DNA of 64,000 nucleotides from Hansfordia pulvinata (taxonomy: Eukaryota > Ascomycota > Sordariomycetes > Xylariales). The notes beneath the pieces were generated by a model, which saw only the letters and a list, made by a program, of their open reading frames with translations, had not been told where the DNA came from and ran no database searches. The DNA lies in the NCBI GenBank assembly GCA_006538405.1, contig BJKQ01000010.1, positions 682,001-746,000 on the forward strand, given 5' to 3'. A program made the translations under genes and the position numbers. Shown here piece by piece: positions 25,601-38,400 of the stretch (positions are counted from its first letter, which is position 1; the number at the start of each line of letters is the position of its first letter).

Positions 25601-28600
25601 CGTAGGTGGTGAGCAGGGGTAACCGAAGAAGCTAGGGATATCCGTAGGGATGAAGGTCAGCTGGTGTGGCTCGCTAGCTTGGACCAGGCTGTCGGGTAAG
25701 GGGCGCGGAAAAGGTAGGCTTGCAGGCAGGCAGGCAGGCAGGCAGGCAGGCATGGCAGGCATGGCAGCAGGACGAGCGAGTGCAACCTGGAGAGGATGGT
25801 GTGCTTGGGTCGTGGGTAGTGGTTGCAGACTGAATCGAAATCCGCTCTCCCGGGGTCGTCGCGGGCTTTTGTGGACTCTCGGGCATGGGAATTGGGCCAC
25901 GAGGGCCTCGAACGCGGACGGCGAGAGAAAGCAGGGAATCCGATTTATGAAAGGGAGGGCCAACAGCTAGGGTGATGGATGAAGGGCCTGGGGGCACGGC
26001 GAGCCGCGAGACGGAGGAGGGGAGGTGGGATTTTCCATTGGCTTTAATACTGGTGCTAGTGGTGATGTGGGCTTGTTGGTGGTGCTGGAAATGCGCGGCG
26101 GGAGTGTGGCCTTGGATACGAGCAGCCCGGTGCAGTTGGCTGCGCACGCCCCGGAGTGCCGCTGTAGGCGCCTGAGCTAGCGGGCGCTACGGGGGTGCAA
26201 AAGAGTCGTACCGTCCAAGGCATCCATCGGATGGATCGCGGCTTGAGGTACATCGGGTGCCTCATCCAGGTCCTCGGGCGGCTCGCCTTCAGGCCAGCGC
26301 CAACATGGCATTGTTGGAAACGGGATAGGCAATTTCAAGAATACCATCCGCCCCATCCGCCCGTACCTTTCCGTACTAGCTTCATACCATCAAGCCCTCG
26401 CCAATGGAACGGGACCTGACCCCGCACCGCACTCACCCGCACCTGCACACCAATTACGGATGCGCGGCCATCCGGCACAAGCGCCGCCAGTGCTCTCCCA
26501 GTCGCCAGCGCACAATACCTATTCGTACCTCCAGGCAGGTTTGCTGGTTGTCCCCACCGCCATTAGCGCCCTACACAAGTACGAGGTGCCAGGCATGAGT
26601 TTTACTCCCCCTGTCAGGTCGCGCATTAGCGTCTACTAGCGCGAACTAGCTAGAAAAGGTAGATTCGCGGTCTGAATAGTGCTTGAATTGTATGTCTAAA
26701 TTCCCTCGATCATGCTACCTTATCCACTGGAAACCAATGTTATCGGCATCTGAATTCGCTCCATATATTCGTCCTGGAAAGGCTAGACTGTGTAGCGGTA
26801 CGCGCCAAGAGGTTAAAACTCACCCATGCGACCTCGTACGGGGGTGCCCTCATTCGTACGGTTAGGTACTCGTAGAAATCTTAGGTATCTGTCAGAACAT
26901 GGTACTTGTACTTTAGATATCTGCCGATTCATCCGTAAGCCGGGAAGTACTGCTCTTGGATGAATTTGGCTCAACGTACGTACGGGTAAGTACCTACATG
27001 TAGACATGCGCCTCGCCGCTGGGTACGGGTTGATATGACCGGCTCGCAAAGCCACTTCGAATACCCAAGAGCATCGTCTCGTATGTAATAAATGCCGTGG
27101 GGCCGCAACACAATCATTCCATTTCTGCGTACCAGTCAAAACCACCCCGCCCATGCCTTCGAGTGGCGGCGACGCGCACCGCTCGCCTCTCTGCCAGCAC
27201 GCCGAGTATAGGCCAGCACCCAGACACATTCACACACCGGCGGCGACTCACACACTAGACGGGCAGACAGAGACCGAGAGACCTGTGGAAGAGAACGGCA
27301 AGAGGGCTGGGACCAAGAGCTTCTCAGCTCACGGCGCGTGCCCGAGCCTCGATCCCCCGCTGCCTCGAGCCCAGCTTGTCTCGAGCCCGGACTGCCTTGA
27401 CACGCCCAACAGACCCAACATTCAGAGACAGTCGAAAAACACCGGGGCTTTCCAACGCCAGACTGAAACCTCGTCTGCCTCGCCGTCCGCCTCTTGGGCC
27501 GATCTGCTCCGGCCATGCCCAGGTCAACAATGCTTCTCAGTCACATACCAGCCAATCGGCCAGGCGTTGCGCGGCCCCAATCTCCTCCCTCTCGTGCCTC
27601 CCTACCTACCCCTGCGCCGTTTCCCTCATCCTCCGCAAGGTGTGAGCGAGCGGCGCTCAGGAGCGCCCGTCTCGGCGGGGGGGCCTGCGTGGATGGTCCA
27701 TGCCCGGGTGTGTACTCGCAGCCTGCCGCGCCTGTGGTTGTCTGGCAAGGCTGAGAGCCCCTCCACGCTCGTCCCCATCCAGACCTTTCATGTGCCCTTT
27801 TGATGTTCAAGTGCGCGTTCTTCCCGTAGGTAAGTTTATTTGTTGCCGAGCTCCCAACGGGGATCCTCGTCCATAGGGCAGCAGTCATCCGTGATCAGTA
27901 CTCGTATGGCCATGGGCGGCGTCAGTCAGAATACCGAGATGCCTCTTGAGGGGGTCTCTTGGTTGGCCAGGCTGCAGTCTGTCTGGTCCTGACCGTGGAA
28001 CATGACTATGGCCAGCTGGCGGCCGACGAAGCGCTTCCTACTGTTCTTTCTTCTTCTTCTCCGCCGCCCGAGATGAGGTGAGGGCCCTCTGCGCGCGAGC
28101 TGCGAGGGATCGCGATTTCCACTGACAGGCCCAATACCGGGCCGCGGGAGGCGTGCCAGTATTTTCTTTTCCCATGGCATCCCGCGGCGACATCATGTCT
28201 TACCCAAGGGCGGCCCTCGTAGGGCGGCACATGGTGGCCAGGTGGGCGGGCGTCTGTCCTCGTAGGCGTGGCCATATCCGCGGATTCCCACCATCGACCA
28301 CAGAAACGAGTACAACCTTGGGAGTACCTACCACTTGAAAGATAAGGCACCTACCGCGCTACGCTTGCTCGGCTTATTAGCAAGAGCACGAGTACGAGGA
28401 GCTGGAGGCTTTCGTGGAGGGAGGGGTGTGCGGGTGCGACGTCGAGTCCCACTCGCTGGAAAGTTCCAGACGTCTCTGTACTCGTGCTCACCAGGCTTAA
28501 GATAGGTAATTGGCAAAGTTGCAGGTATCTTTACTCGCGCCTGCGCGGTGCCTGGCTTTCATCGTCAGAATGACGTCAACGATTTATTGGTGAGAAATCC

Positions 28601-31063
28601 AGGACAACACCAAGTAAAAAAAAAAGAGTCGCATCCATGGCCAGAGCTCCTGCAACACAGACACTGGTGGGACCCGGGGATCCAGGCACAGGCACCCGCC
28701 CGACTCTCCACCCCAGCTTACCCAGGCACGAAATGCGAGAGGCCATGCATAGCCATGTAAGAGTTGTATCGGCAGCTGTGTGGCTGCTACATGAATGACT
28801 GGCTCATTTACTACGCTCTGGGACTTATGAGCCCCAGATCTGTTCATAAGGTGCTGGGAGATGCCGGGCGCGACACAATGCGGTGGCGGGCGAGCACTCG
28901 TGCCGCTCGTGCCAGAAGGTTATTATTAGTGCCGGCTTGGAAGAGCGGGGCTTCGGTTCAACCTGTGGATGACTGAGGTGGCTGCGAAAAGGTATCTCAG
29001 CTTAGGAAAAGCATTCGACCGTAAGAGTACACGCATACTTGTGTGTACGAGTCCTCGTATCTTGGCCGACTCACGGCGAGCTGCGGGCGCACAGCACTGA
29101 GATTTTGGGCGAGCAGCTCCACTCTTGGGTTAGCAAGTTCTCTTGACGCCTGCGGGAGCACAAGAGGTACTTGATCAGCTTGGCTCACTCCATATTGCCA
29201 CAGATACCTGATTCGAGGATGAGCATCAGCAATCTCCAAGGTCACATAGCCTGTGCGTTAAACTCGAGTCAGCGGGCGCCATGACGGTCGGCCATAGCAC
29301 CCTCGTGCAAGAAGCGCCCGGCAGGCTCAAAAACCGTTCAAACTGATATTCAGTCAAAGCAGGTAATCAACATGAATGCAGTCCATGAAGGTACTTGCGC
29401 GGCCCTCTCAGACAGACTAAAACCCGGTGGGTTCCTCGAGTGGGGACGGTTTTAACCACGCCAAGATGGGGCGTCCCGATTGTCTAGTTGTCAGCGATGG
29501 CCAGACACCCACAGATGGCAGTGATCGGGGCAAGGGGGGGCGTTACGGATTATCTGACGGTCCTACGTTGGTAGAAGGGCATGGTAAAACGGATTAGAAA
29601 ACGGCGCTGCACAGTGCCAGCTCCCCCCCCCCCCCCCCCCCCCCCGCGCGCTTGCCAGTCGCGGCACCACTCACGTCGCTTTCTTCTCCCTTGTTCGACT
29701 CGACCTGCCTCGTGAGGACGGCCTAGTCAAGAACGGCGCCTGCTCTTACAGTGCATCTGGCCAAAGCTGAACACGGCTTGAAGCGGGGGATTTGCAAAAC
29801 GGCAGATGCCCAACCGGGCGTTTCCAACATGGCATCGGAACAGCAGACGGAGATGGGGTGGAGGGATAGCCTTTGAATTTGCCGTGCCATTCATCCATCC
29901 ATCCCCATCCCCATCGACGCCCACCCACATCCGCCCGTGCACAGCCAATCCACATCCGCATCCGCACTGACACGACGGCTCTTTTCTCTCGACAATCCGG
30001 CATCCCATCTCGCCGTTCTCCCATCCCGCACGACTCCCCCCGACGTCACAACCCCGCCGCGGCCGCCTGCGAATTCGACGCCCCGACCTGACGGCCTTGT
30101 GCGACGCGCCCATTCACTACCACATCCGCATCAAACCTCACCTCGGCCCATCTCGTCGCCAGTCGGTACCCCGAGTACCCCGAACCAACCGTCGCACTGT
30201 CCCAGGATTTTCAGCAGCCAAGGCCCTTTGCAGTTCGGCGCTGTCCAGTGCTACAACGGTCGGAGACGAGCCCATTCACCGCGCTTCAACAACCAAATCA
30301 CCACCACCATCGCCACCACCAATATTCCCCTCGTCGCCCCCATCACCATCCTGGACACTCCGCTGCTGGCTGCCATTCCCGTCAATCTATCGGACCGCCC
30401 CCTGACTCCCATGCTCGGCACGGGTCCGTCCTAGGTCCTACCTTGACGTAGATCCCGCCCAGATGTAGCCAGACCCTACCCGCCATCACATCGGTTGCAC
30501 CAAACATCTTTCTCTCACGCCTTGGGCTTCGTCCCCCCGGCATTTCTTGTCGGCGCTTCCCCGCCACGCACCGTCTTCGGCCTCCCAAGCAAGACGGTGC
30601 GCTGCTCTGATACTTTGGTCTGTCGGGTAAGTACCCTTAGCCCTCTCCTGCGGCCATTCTCGCATGCTTCGTCGGGTTGCACATGCGGCACGACTGGCCA
30701 GAAGACCAAGCGCAACTTACGCCGCACCCCGGGTCATGTGCATTGTGAGAATCGTTGCTAAGTCGTGTGTACCGCGTTCCAGTCTATGCCAATTGTCCCT
30801 GCCCTCGCACTCATGCTGTGAGTCTTGCGCAGTCGCTCAAGCATCCTTAACTCCATATATACCGCAGCACCACCCTATCACCGGGTCTAACGGCACAGCG
30901 GCGCTGCAGCCTTTTTAGAGGCCCGGCTGAACTTTTCGTCCTCACCGACCGCCGCCCCCCTCGAATCTCGACTCTTCGCTCACTCCAGAGTGGTTTATCC
31001 ATCGCCAGCTTGTTAGCCTCCCACCCCTTTCTCCCCGCTCGAGTCCTGTCAAATGTTGCCGCC
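22657..31063. other. Long gene-poor region upstream of wc-1
   Basis: About 8.4 kb has no gene I can support. Reading frames up to about 200 codons exist on both strands but are low-complexity and without domains. Notable contents are a GGCA microsatellite near 25720-25750, octamer copies at 25597, 26867 and 27899, a CTTAGGTA at 26880, and a run of 23 cytosines at 29623-29645. The last 1.3 kb (29.7-31.06 kb) is CT- and CA-rich and looks like the wc-1 promoter and long 5' leader. A GTAAGT near 30628 could start a leader intron. No transposase, reverse transcriptase or terminal repeat was seen. Confidence 0.5.
29623..29645. repeat. Run of 23 cytosines
   Basis: An uninterrupted C homopolymer in the gene-poor region, followed by CGCGCG, 1.4 kb upstream of wc-1. 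The true length is uncertain because such runs are hard to sequence. Confidence 0.85.
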
Positions 31064-34000
31064 ATGGAGAACTACCTCGGCAACAAAGTCTCTCAGGAGG
31101 AGCTGCTGCGTCACCACCACCGCCAACGGTCGAGGCGGCAAGCGCACAATGCTGTGATGACCTCGGCTCATCAGCAGCAGCAACAACAGCACCATCAGAT
31201 GCGCCGGCAACCTTACTCGCCCATCACACCCACTGGTCTGGACACGCCCATGGCAGCCAGTGACGCGGCTCTCGAAGACATGATTCGCTCCAACAACCAA
31301 GAGATTGAGCAGATTCAACGCAACAACGCCGAGATTCAGCGCCGCCGCCGCAGTCTTCCCCAGCACTACCATGGCGGCATGGCCCAGGCCGAAGCGGATC
31401 GCAGGTCATCCATGCTGGAATTTGCCAATGGCGACAATGCCTACAACTTCAGCTCGATGACCAACTCGCCCATAGAGCACATGGGTCAGGGGATGCCCAA
31501 TATGACCATGAACACCGCCATGACTATGCCTGGGACCTCGGCCAACTTCTCCCCGCAAAACCTGGTAGCAGATGACTTCAGCATGAATTCGCCTGATATC
31601 ATTGGCAACATGGGTGCCTTCTCCAACATGAACCTTGCCACCGACCCGTCGATGAACTTCAACTCGAGCATGGCCGGCAACTTTACGTCCACTCCGATGG
31701 ATACGATGTCCGGCTTCGGTATGGACATGGGCGCCGACGACACGGGCCTGGCCACCCCGCACCTCGGCCAGGGGATGGAATCGTCCGACACTGAAATGAT
31801 GAACACGTCGCCGCAATTCGTGCCCACTACTCAGGCGCAACAACAACCTAGCAATTTTAATCTCAACACGCCCATGAGCGGCTACAACAGGATATCTCCG
31901 GCCGGGCCTTCACGAACCTCGTCGTCGGCTTCGATCCCTTCCCAGCCTAATCAGAATACCCCTGGCAACAGCATGGGCTCTTCCGCCAGCTACCTGTCAC
32001 CCCGCCCTGTCACATCCAACGAAAACTCTAGGGAACCGTCCTCCTCCTCAGCACAACAAAGCCCCGCGAACCCTGCCATGGGCCCACCCCCTCCGAAGGA
32101 ACAGAAGACCATCTACTCGAAAAGCGGGTTTGACATGCTTCGTGCTCTCTGGCAGGTCGCGACACGGAAGAACCCTCAGGTAAACCTGGGAGCCGTTGAT
32201 ATGTCGTGCGCCTTCGTTGTCTGCGACGTCACCATGAACGACTGCCCCATCATCTACGTCTCCGACAACTTCCAGAACTTGACCGGATACAGCCAGCACG
32301 ACATCATCGGCCAGAACTGCCGCTTTCTGCAAGCCCCGGACGGTGCAGTCGAGGCTGGCACGAGGCGAGAATTTGTTGACAATGGTGCCGTATACAACCT
32401 GAAGCAGAAGATTGCCGAAGGTAAGGAAGTTCAGCAGAGTCTGATTAACTACCGAAAGGGTGGGAAACCCTTCCTCAACCTCCTCACCATGATCCCCATA
32501 CCGTGGGATACGCCTGAGATTCGTTACATTATCGGCTTCCAGATCGATCTGGTCGAATGCCCTGACGCCATTGCCCAGTCACAGGGCCCCGGCACTATGA
32601 AGGTCAACTACAAGCACAGCGATATCGGCCAATACATCTGGAACCCCCCGAACTCGAACCAGTTGGAGGAGAACGGCCAGACCCTGGGCGTCGACGACGT
32701 ATCGACACTGCTTCAGCAATTCAACCCCAACGGCGCCGTATCGGACTGGCACCGCCAGTCTTGGGACAAGATGATACTGGAGAATGCCGACGACGTGGTC
32801 CACGTGCTGTCTCTGAAAGGCCTGTTCCTATACCTGTCGCCGTCGGCTAAGAGGATCCTGGAATACGACTCGAACGAGCTTGTCGGAAGCTCGCTTTCTT
32901 CTATTTGCCACCCTTCCGATATCGTACCGGTGACCCGGGAACTCAAGGAGACGACTTCTGGCAACTCGGTCAACATTGTGTTCCGCATCCGCCGCAAACA
33001 GAGTGGCTACACGTGGTTCGAGAGCCACGGGTCCTTGTTCATTGAGCAAGGCAAAGGTCGCAAGTGCATCATTTTGATCGGCAGAAAACGGCCCGTGTTC
33101 GCCCTCAGTCGCAGTCAACTCGAGGCCAACGGCGGCATCGGGGACAGCGAGATGTGGACGAAACTCTCGACCTCGGGCATGTTCCTTTTTGTGTCCGCAA
33201 ATGTCCGGTCTCTGCTGGATCTGCAGCCGGAGAACCTCATTGGCACCAGCATTCAAGACCTGATGCGCAAAGAGTCGCGCCCGGAATTCGGTCGCTCTAT
33301 TGAGAAGGCCAGGCGGGGCCGCACTGTCACCTGCAAACACGAAGTGCAGAACCGACGAGGTCAGGTTCTCCAAGCGCACACCATCCTCTACCCAGGAGAT
33401 GCATCCGAGGGCCAGAAGCCTACCTTTTTGCTCGCTCAGACCAAGCTCCTGAAAGCATCCTCTCGGGCAGCAGCTGGGGTGCCCAGCTCACTTGCCAAGC
33501 AAAGCTCCGCCGGCAGTTCGTCCTTTGAATCCAAGAGCACGAACATGATGCAGAACAGTGGGATGGCCAGTGAGAGCAACCCTGGCGTCATGTCGGCCGC
33601 TGGCGGAGGTGGGGGTCCGCCTGGCAACCAGGACAAAGCCCTTGCCAGCGACGACAACATATTTGATGAGCTCAAGACCACCAGGTGTACGAGCTGGCAG
33701 TACGAGCTTCGCCAGATGGAGAAGATCAACCGAGTGTTGGCAGAGGAGCTGCACGGACTTCTCTCGAACAAGAAGAAGCGCAAGCGCAGAAAGGGGGTTG
33801 GCAATGTCGTGCGCGACTGTGCCAATTGTCACACCCGCAACACCCCCGAGTGGCGCAGAGGACCCAGCGGTCAGAGAGATCTCTGCAACAGCTGTGGTCT
33901 CCGCTGGGCAAAGCAGGTAAGCATCGGAACACCCTCTTCGCTGTTTCAGCCAGCTAACAACCCAACCAGACCGGTCGTGTATCTCCACGAAACTCATCGC

Positions 34001-34308
34001 GGGGCGGCGGCGGTGACGGCAGCAAGAAGTCCAACTCGCCTGTTCACTCGTCGCCTCTGCACCGCGAGGTCTCTACCGGGGAGACGAGCGAACAACCGTC
34101 GGAAACCGACACGAACACGACGGCCAACAGGTCGTCGAGCGGCAGCGCCATGGCCGGTCCTGGGACAGCTAGCGCAGGCACCACTCCAGGCGCCATGAAC
34201 AAAGGCTTCACAATGCCGCCGCTCAGCCAGCCTCTACTTGAAGGTGGTGCGGCGGGCAGTGAAATGACCGCGATACAGGAAGAGGGCAACGGACCCAGTG
34301 TGACGTGA
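31064..34308 (+). CDS. wc-1: White collar-1 blue-light photoreceptor and GATA transcription factor
   Basis: Two exons, 31064-33916 and 33970-34308, encode 1063 residues. The ATG at 31064 sits in GCCGCCATGG, a near-perfect initiation context, so I prefer it to the in-frame codon at 31010. WC-1 binds FAD, senses blue light and, with WC-2, activates light-responsive and clock genes in the nucleus. Domains in order: a Gln/His/Asn/Met-rich N-terminal activation region with HQQQQQQHH; a LOV/PAS domain at about 380-500 containing GQNCRFLQ, whose Cys (about 420) forms the flavin adduct; a second PAS at about 570-680 (VVHVLSLKGLFLYLSPSAKRILEY); a third PAS at about 695-800; a basic segment KKRKRRKG; and a GATA zinc finger at about 919-946 of the form C-X2-C-X18-C-X2-C (CANC to CNSC). 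The single intron falls immediately after the finger. The C-terminal 113 residues are Ser/Thr/Gly-rich. Confidence 0.97.
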
Positions 34309-35367
34309 ACACTGCTGTGTTGTCTACATCCATCCATACGTTTTGATTCCCTTTGCTTTTCTCAATGCGTGTTTTCGAGTCATGGCAGCAACAAGATACC
34401 ATCTCTTTCTTTCTGTTTTATTTCTTCCCGAGCCCGCACCCGGGGGTTGTGGAACATGTTCGAAGCACTCACGGCGACCGAGAATGGTCGGTTCCAGTCT
34501 GGCATAGACAGCGTGAGCGAATGTCGTTGTACAAGAGACCCGGCCCATGAGGATGTCATTGTTGGGGTTGGGGAAGGGAGGATTACGGAAAACTGAAAGG
34601 AACACGTTATACGTACACGAGGCGTTGGTCAGTTTACTGTTTCTCACGGCACGTCATGGCTTTGACATATACCTTCTATTGCCACTGCGCTCTTCACTTC
34701 TTTCAACGACTGAACGGACGACATATCAATATTAGCAACACCCACGGCCTCTCCACACGCACGCGGCCATCTGGCGCCTATCACCGAAACCTAGGGCGGC
34801 AACATTGAACGATCCATGCTGAATCACCAAGGCGGGCCAACACGTTCCGACGCGGTGTGTGGCATGTTCGTCTGGCTGGCGTCTGACTTCAGATCCACAG
34901 CAGCATGCGGTTCGGCAGGTCAGATCACCATGGATCTGCATTGAAAGATCTACGAATAGCTCTTCTCGTTGATATCCGGCGGATATGTGGGTGATGAAAA
35001 CAAAATAGCTCTGCAGATAGTCTATGCCAGTACCATCTGTTTGCCCAAGTTGGAGTTCTTCCAATGCGTGATCTGCTTGTCTCCGTTGGGCTGCCTGTGG
35101 CATTGAGTACGGTCAATGTCTGTACCGAGGTTGGCGCTCTCATATGCCGTTCCCGTAATGCGTCCCATGGGGTGTACCTTATTTAACACAAGCCCGTGCA
35201 ATGCTACTGTGGCATTCCCCTGTTGATCGTGGATGCCACATTGAGGCATGATGCTGCACGCATGGATCATCAAAACAAGCACCGAGCCCGTTTTGTGTTA
35301 AGCGGTATCAATTGCAATAGAGAATGCAGCTATCATCGACGAAGCAGCTTAGTCTGTATTCGACTTG
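34309..35367. other. wc-1 3' flank
   Basis: No gene is supported. The first 400 bases are T-rich as expected for a 3' UTR and polyadenylation region. The remainder contains only short frames. Confidence 0.5.
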
Positions 35368-35459
35368 GCCCGGATGGTCTAGCGGTATGATACTCGCTTA
35401 GGGATAAACGCCTAAGTTCAAATTGCGAGTGGTCCCCGGTTCGAGCCCGGGTTCGGGCC
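35368..35459 (+). tRNA. tRNA-Pro (anticodon AGG) with a 20-nt intron
   Basis: A full cloverleaf can be drawn. The acceptor stem GCCCGGA pairs with TTCGGGC, with a G-T pair at position 6, and is followed by the discriminator C. The D arm TGGTCTAGCGGTATGATA closely resembles fungal tRNA-Pro. The anticodon stem is CTCGC/GCGAG. The T arm is CCCGG-TTCGAGC-CCGGG. The anticodon AGG lies at 35400-35402. An intron at about 35404-35423, one base 3' of the anticodon as in eukaryotic tRNAs, contains CCTAAG, which can pair with the anticodon-loop sequence CTTAGG; this is the usual intron-anticodon helix. The gene stands alone between wc-1 and a gene-poor region. Confidence 0.93.
35404..35423 (+). other. 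tRNA-Pro intron
   Basis: These 20 nt interrupt the anticodon loop after position 37. Removing them restores a seven-base loop, TTAGGGT, on a perfect five-pair stem. The exact 3' boundary could shift by one base. Confidence 0.8.
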
Positions 35460-38400
35460 CAATCTTTTTGTCGATATCCCGCATTCCGCATGCATCAAAT
35501 CAGCACGATTTTACCGCCCTGCCTGCCTGCTACAACACCAACCAACAATATACACCACTTTTTGAACGTATGCAGGTCATCGCGTCGGGTGGTATAACTA
35601 ACGTTGGTGACGCGCGAGTGTGTTTTGTGCTCTTGTGACGACGGGAACTTTGAGGATGTGCGGCATCACGTTTACCGACCGAACTCTTTTGAGCCGGACA
35701 GTCAGTCAGTCAGTCAGTCGGCAATGAATGAAAGAATGCTTTGACGGCAGGCAGTACTTTGCGCATGGCTAGCTTGTGTGGCCGTCCGAGAGGGAGTTAC
35801 GTAACCCAAGGCAGGTATGAAAGTGATGCTTCTACCGGGAGGAGGTATACCCACTTCCGTCAGTAGTAGGCGTGTGAGCGAGCAATCTTGTGTAATCTGT
35901 CCTGCGCTTATGATCGTGTGTGTCTGTCTCAAGCGGGGGGTTCCGCTCGGGATCGGGGCTCGATTGGGTAGGTCACCTGAGGCATTCTTCCGCCCGCTGA
36001 TGGCGGCGAGCCTCATTCGTCATCACAATCATCGATCAGCTAGCCAGCTGACTACCTAAGCTACAAGGAATTCTCCGGGGTTTGTGCTCACGTCCGCTGC
36101 CAGGATTCAAATCAAGACGATCCGACGCAGGGGCCCTGCCTGCCATCTGGAAATCGTAGAACTCTTCGCGCAGGCCACCAGTCATGCGCCAACGACGCAG
36201 ACCCGATGGGTCCCGGCGAGAGGCGGCTCCGTCAAGACTCTACGCGGGCCGCTGCGGGCTATGTGTGGCATACCCTTTCTTGTTCTAATTGCGTTTGATC
36301 TGTAGCTTCGTGGTGAACTGCCAGGCCCTAACAACCTCTGCCGCCCTCCACCCCCTTCTCCTCTCCTCTCCTCTCCCTCTCGAAGTGCCCGCTTGTCAAG
36401 ACGGGACATGCCGAGGCTTCCACCCAATGACCGCCCGACTCGCGACTGCTTTTTCTTTCGAAGGGAGAAGAAAAGAGTAAGGGCGTGGCTCCCGTGAGAC
36501 GGGGGCGATGCAATGCGGCCTGGTCTGACGATGAAAGATCAAGAAGACGGTCTGGATGGACCCTGGGCTCCTGTGCGGCACACGAATGAGGCATGATGAA
36601 AAGGGCAGGCGTGGGTGTGTGTGCGCTCCCCCTCTCCTGTCGGCGGATTCGGGTCCCCGCGCCCGCCACTCCGTCTTCCCATCTGATCGGGTGGACGGGT
36701 AGGAGGAGGGGGGGGGGGGGGGGCAGGCTGATCCCCGGTTGGAGATGCCCCTGGGGACGATCTCGGAGTTTTTTTCTTTTATTTTCATTTTTGGTCTGCA
36801 CCCCCTCCCACCCCCAGCTCAATTAACTTGATGCCCTCGGCCGGATTGTTCGGCAGGATGGCGGGGAGGGGTTCCTTGGTGCTCGCACGAGTATGTCATG
36901 CCGGGGGTTGAAAGGAACAGCAGGCAAGATGGCGCCATGCTTCGACGGGGGTGAGTTGACGCCACAGGTGCAAAGAGAGCTCCCGTCTCGCGGGGTTGCT
37001 GGGCCGGAAGGATTCGGGAGCCGTCTCGCGCCAGGGGGGAGGGGAGGTTCTGGACTGGGCCGGCCTCTTGGGTGGCAGTTGAGCCTCAACGGGTCGATGC
37101 CGGAGGATATGGCGGATGGGATCTGTAATCAAGATCTCCTGGGGAGGAGGAGGAACTCCATGATGCCGTTTTTTTAAGGTTTAATCTAGATGAGGGCTCC
37201 GTGTGGGGAGGGCCAGCAGCTGGTCCGTCCAAGAGGTGACAATCCTCCCGGACCAACCCCCCAAAGAAACCCTGTCTGGGCTGCCAGGTAAAGAGTATTT
37301 GGCCGACCAGGAAGGATCGCGGATGGATGTCGCGTGGAGGACAAGGCAGAGAGGATTGCCCGCTCGCGAGCGACGAACATAAAATACACACAAAACAGGT
37401 TCGAGTGTCGCGCAGAGAGGCGGAGAAGATGAAGATGAACCCTCCCCCCCCCCTTCTTGTGGGAGTGTCTCTGCCGTGTCAGACCTGTCAAGAGTGTCGA
37501 AGCCTGGCTGCCGGTGATACACCGGGATGCCCCGGCGGTAGGCGATCGACGGCTGGGGCGAGCGGAGTGTTTCCGGGAAGGAGGTTCGAATCGGGGAGGT
37601 CTGGTGCCCGGGGCTTTGCCGGGTTGTGTTGGCTGTCCGCCTGGGCTCTGTCTTGCCCGTACGCTTGTTCCTGACTCTGACAGGCGGAGATGTGGGTGTG
37701 TGTGTGTGTGTGCATCTCCCACGTCCTTGATGCCTTGCATCCTGCGGGATGAGGCCTGGAGGCTGCTGGCTGTTTGGCTTGCGAATCATGTCGTGGGCGC
37801 TCTCTGGCCGCGCAGTGATGGGCTCTTTGCCGGACCGTCCGTGATGTTGGAAGCACTGCCTGGTTCCTGCATCGTGGTGACCCGTCTGCCGCCCCCCCGA
37901 CTACCAGGCAGGGGTATGACCGGCCTTGTGCCAGTAAACCGCCTGCTATGCATACACCTCGGCCAGGAGTACTATTTGCTGTATGAGGGTCCTTGGGCTC
38001 ACACTCGCTCAGTGTCAGACCTGTTCCCAAGGCGACCTCTTGGCTTGGCATGGCTTGGCTTGGCTTGGCTTGACTGAGAGCCGAGTTCTGTCAGTATATG
38101 ACCTCGCCCTCATGGACCCACGATGAAGGAACCCGGAGACTGGGCCCCGTAAAACAGGGTCTGCAGCCGCTATAAGCCGGCCGGGAATGCGAGTGTCGGC
38201 TGCTGGATACCCTGGAGCCTGGCAGGATAGACCAGGGGGCTGGCGGTTGGACGAGGTGGGCTTTGAGTGCTGCCTGCTACGGCTATTACCTCATCCACAG
38301 CCAGGTGCGTACGTTCGGTGGTGATCTTGGGTGTCTGCGGAGCAAAGGGAAAAAGGCAGCAACGAGAACCGGGGATGGTGGCGTTTCCCCGGCGCGCCTG

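Noticed and set aside
25720..25752. GGCA repeat considered as a CRISPR-like or minisatellite array
   Set aside because: A simple tetranucleotide microsatellite with no spacers.
22657..31063. Degraded transposon in the gene-poor region
   Set aside because: No terminal repeats, no transposase or reverse transcriptase motifs, and no strong AT shift of the kind left by repeat-induced mutation.
37575..37592. GGTTCGAATC resembling a tRNA T loop
   Set aside because: Flanking bases do not form a T stem, and there is no A box or cloverleaf.
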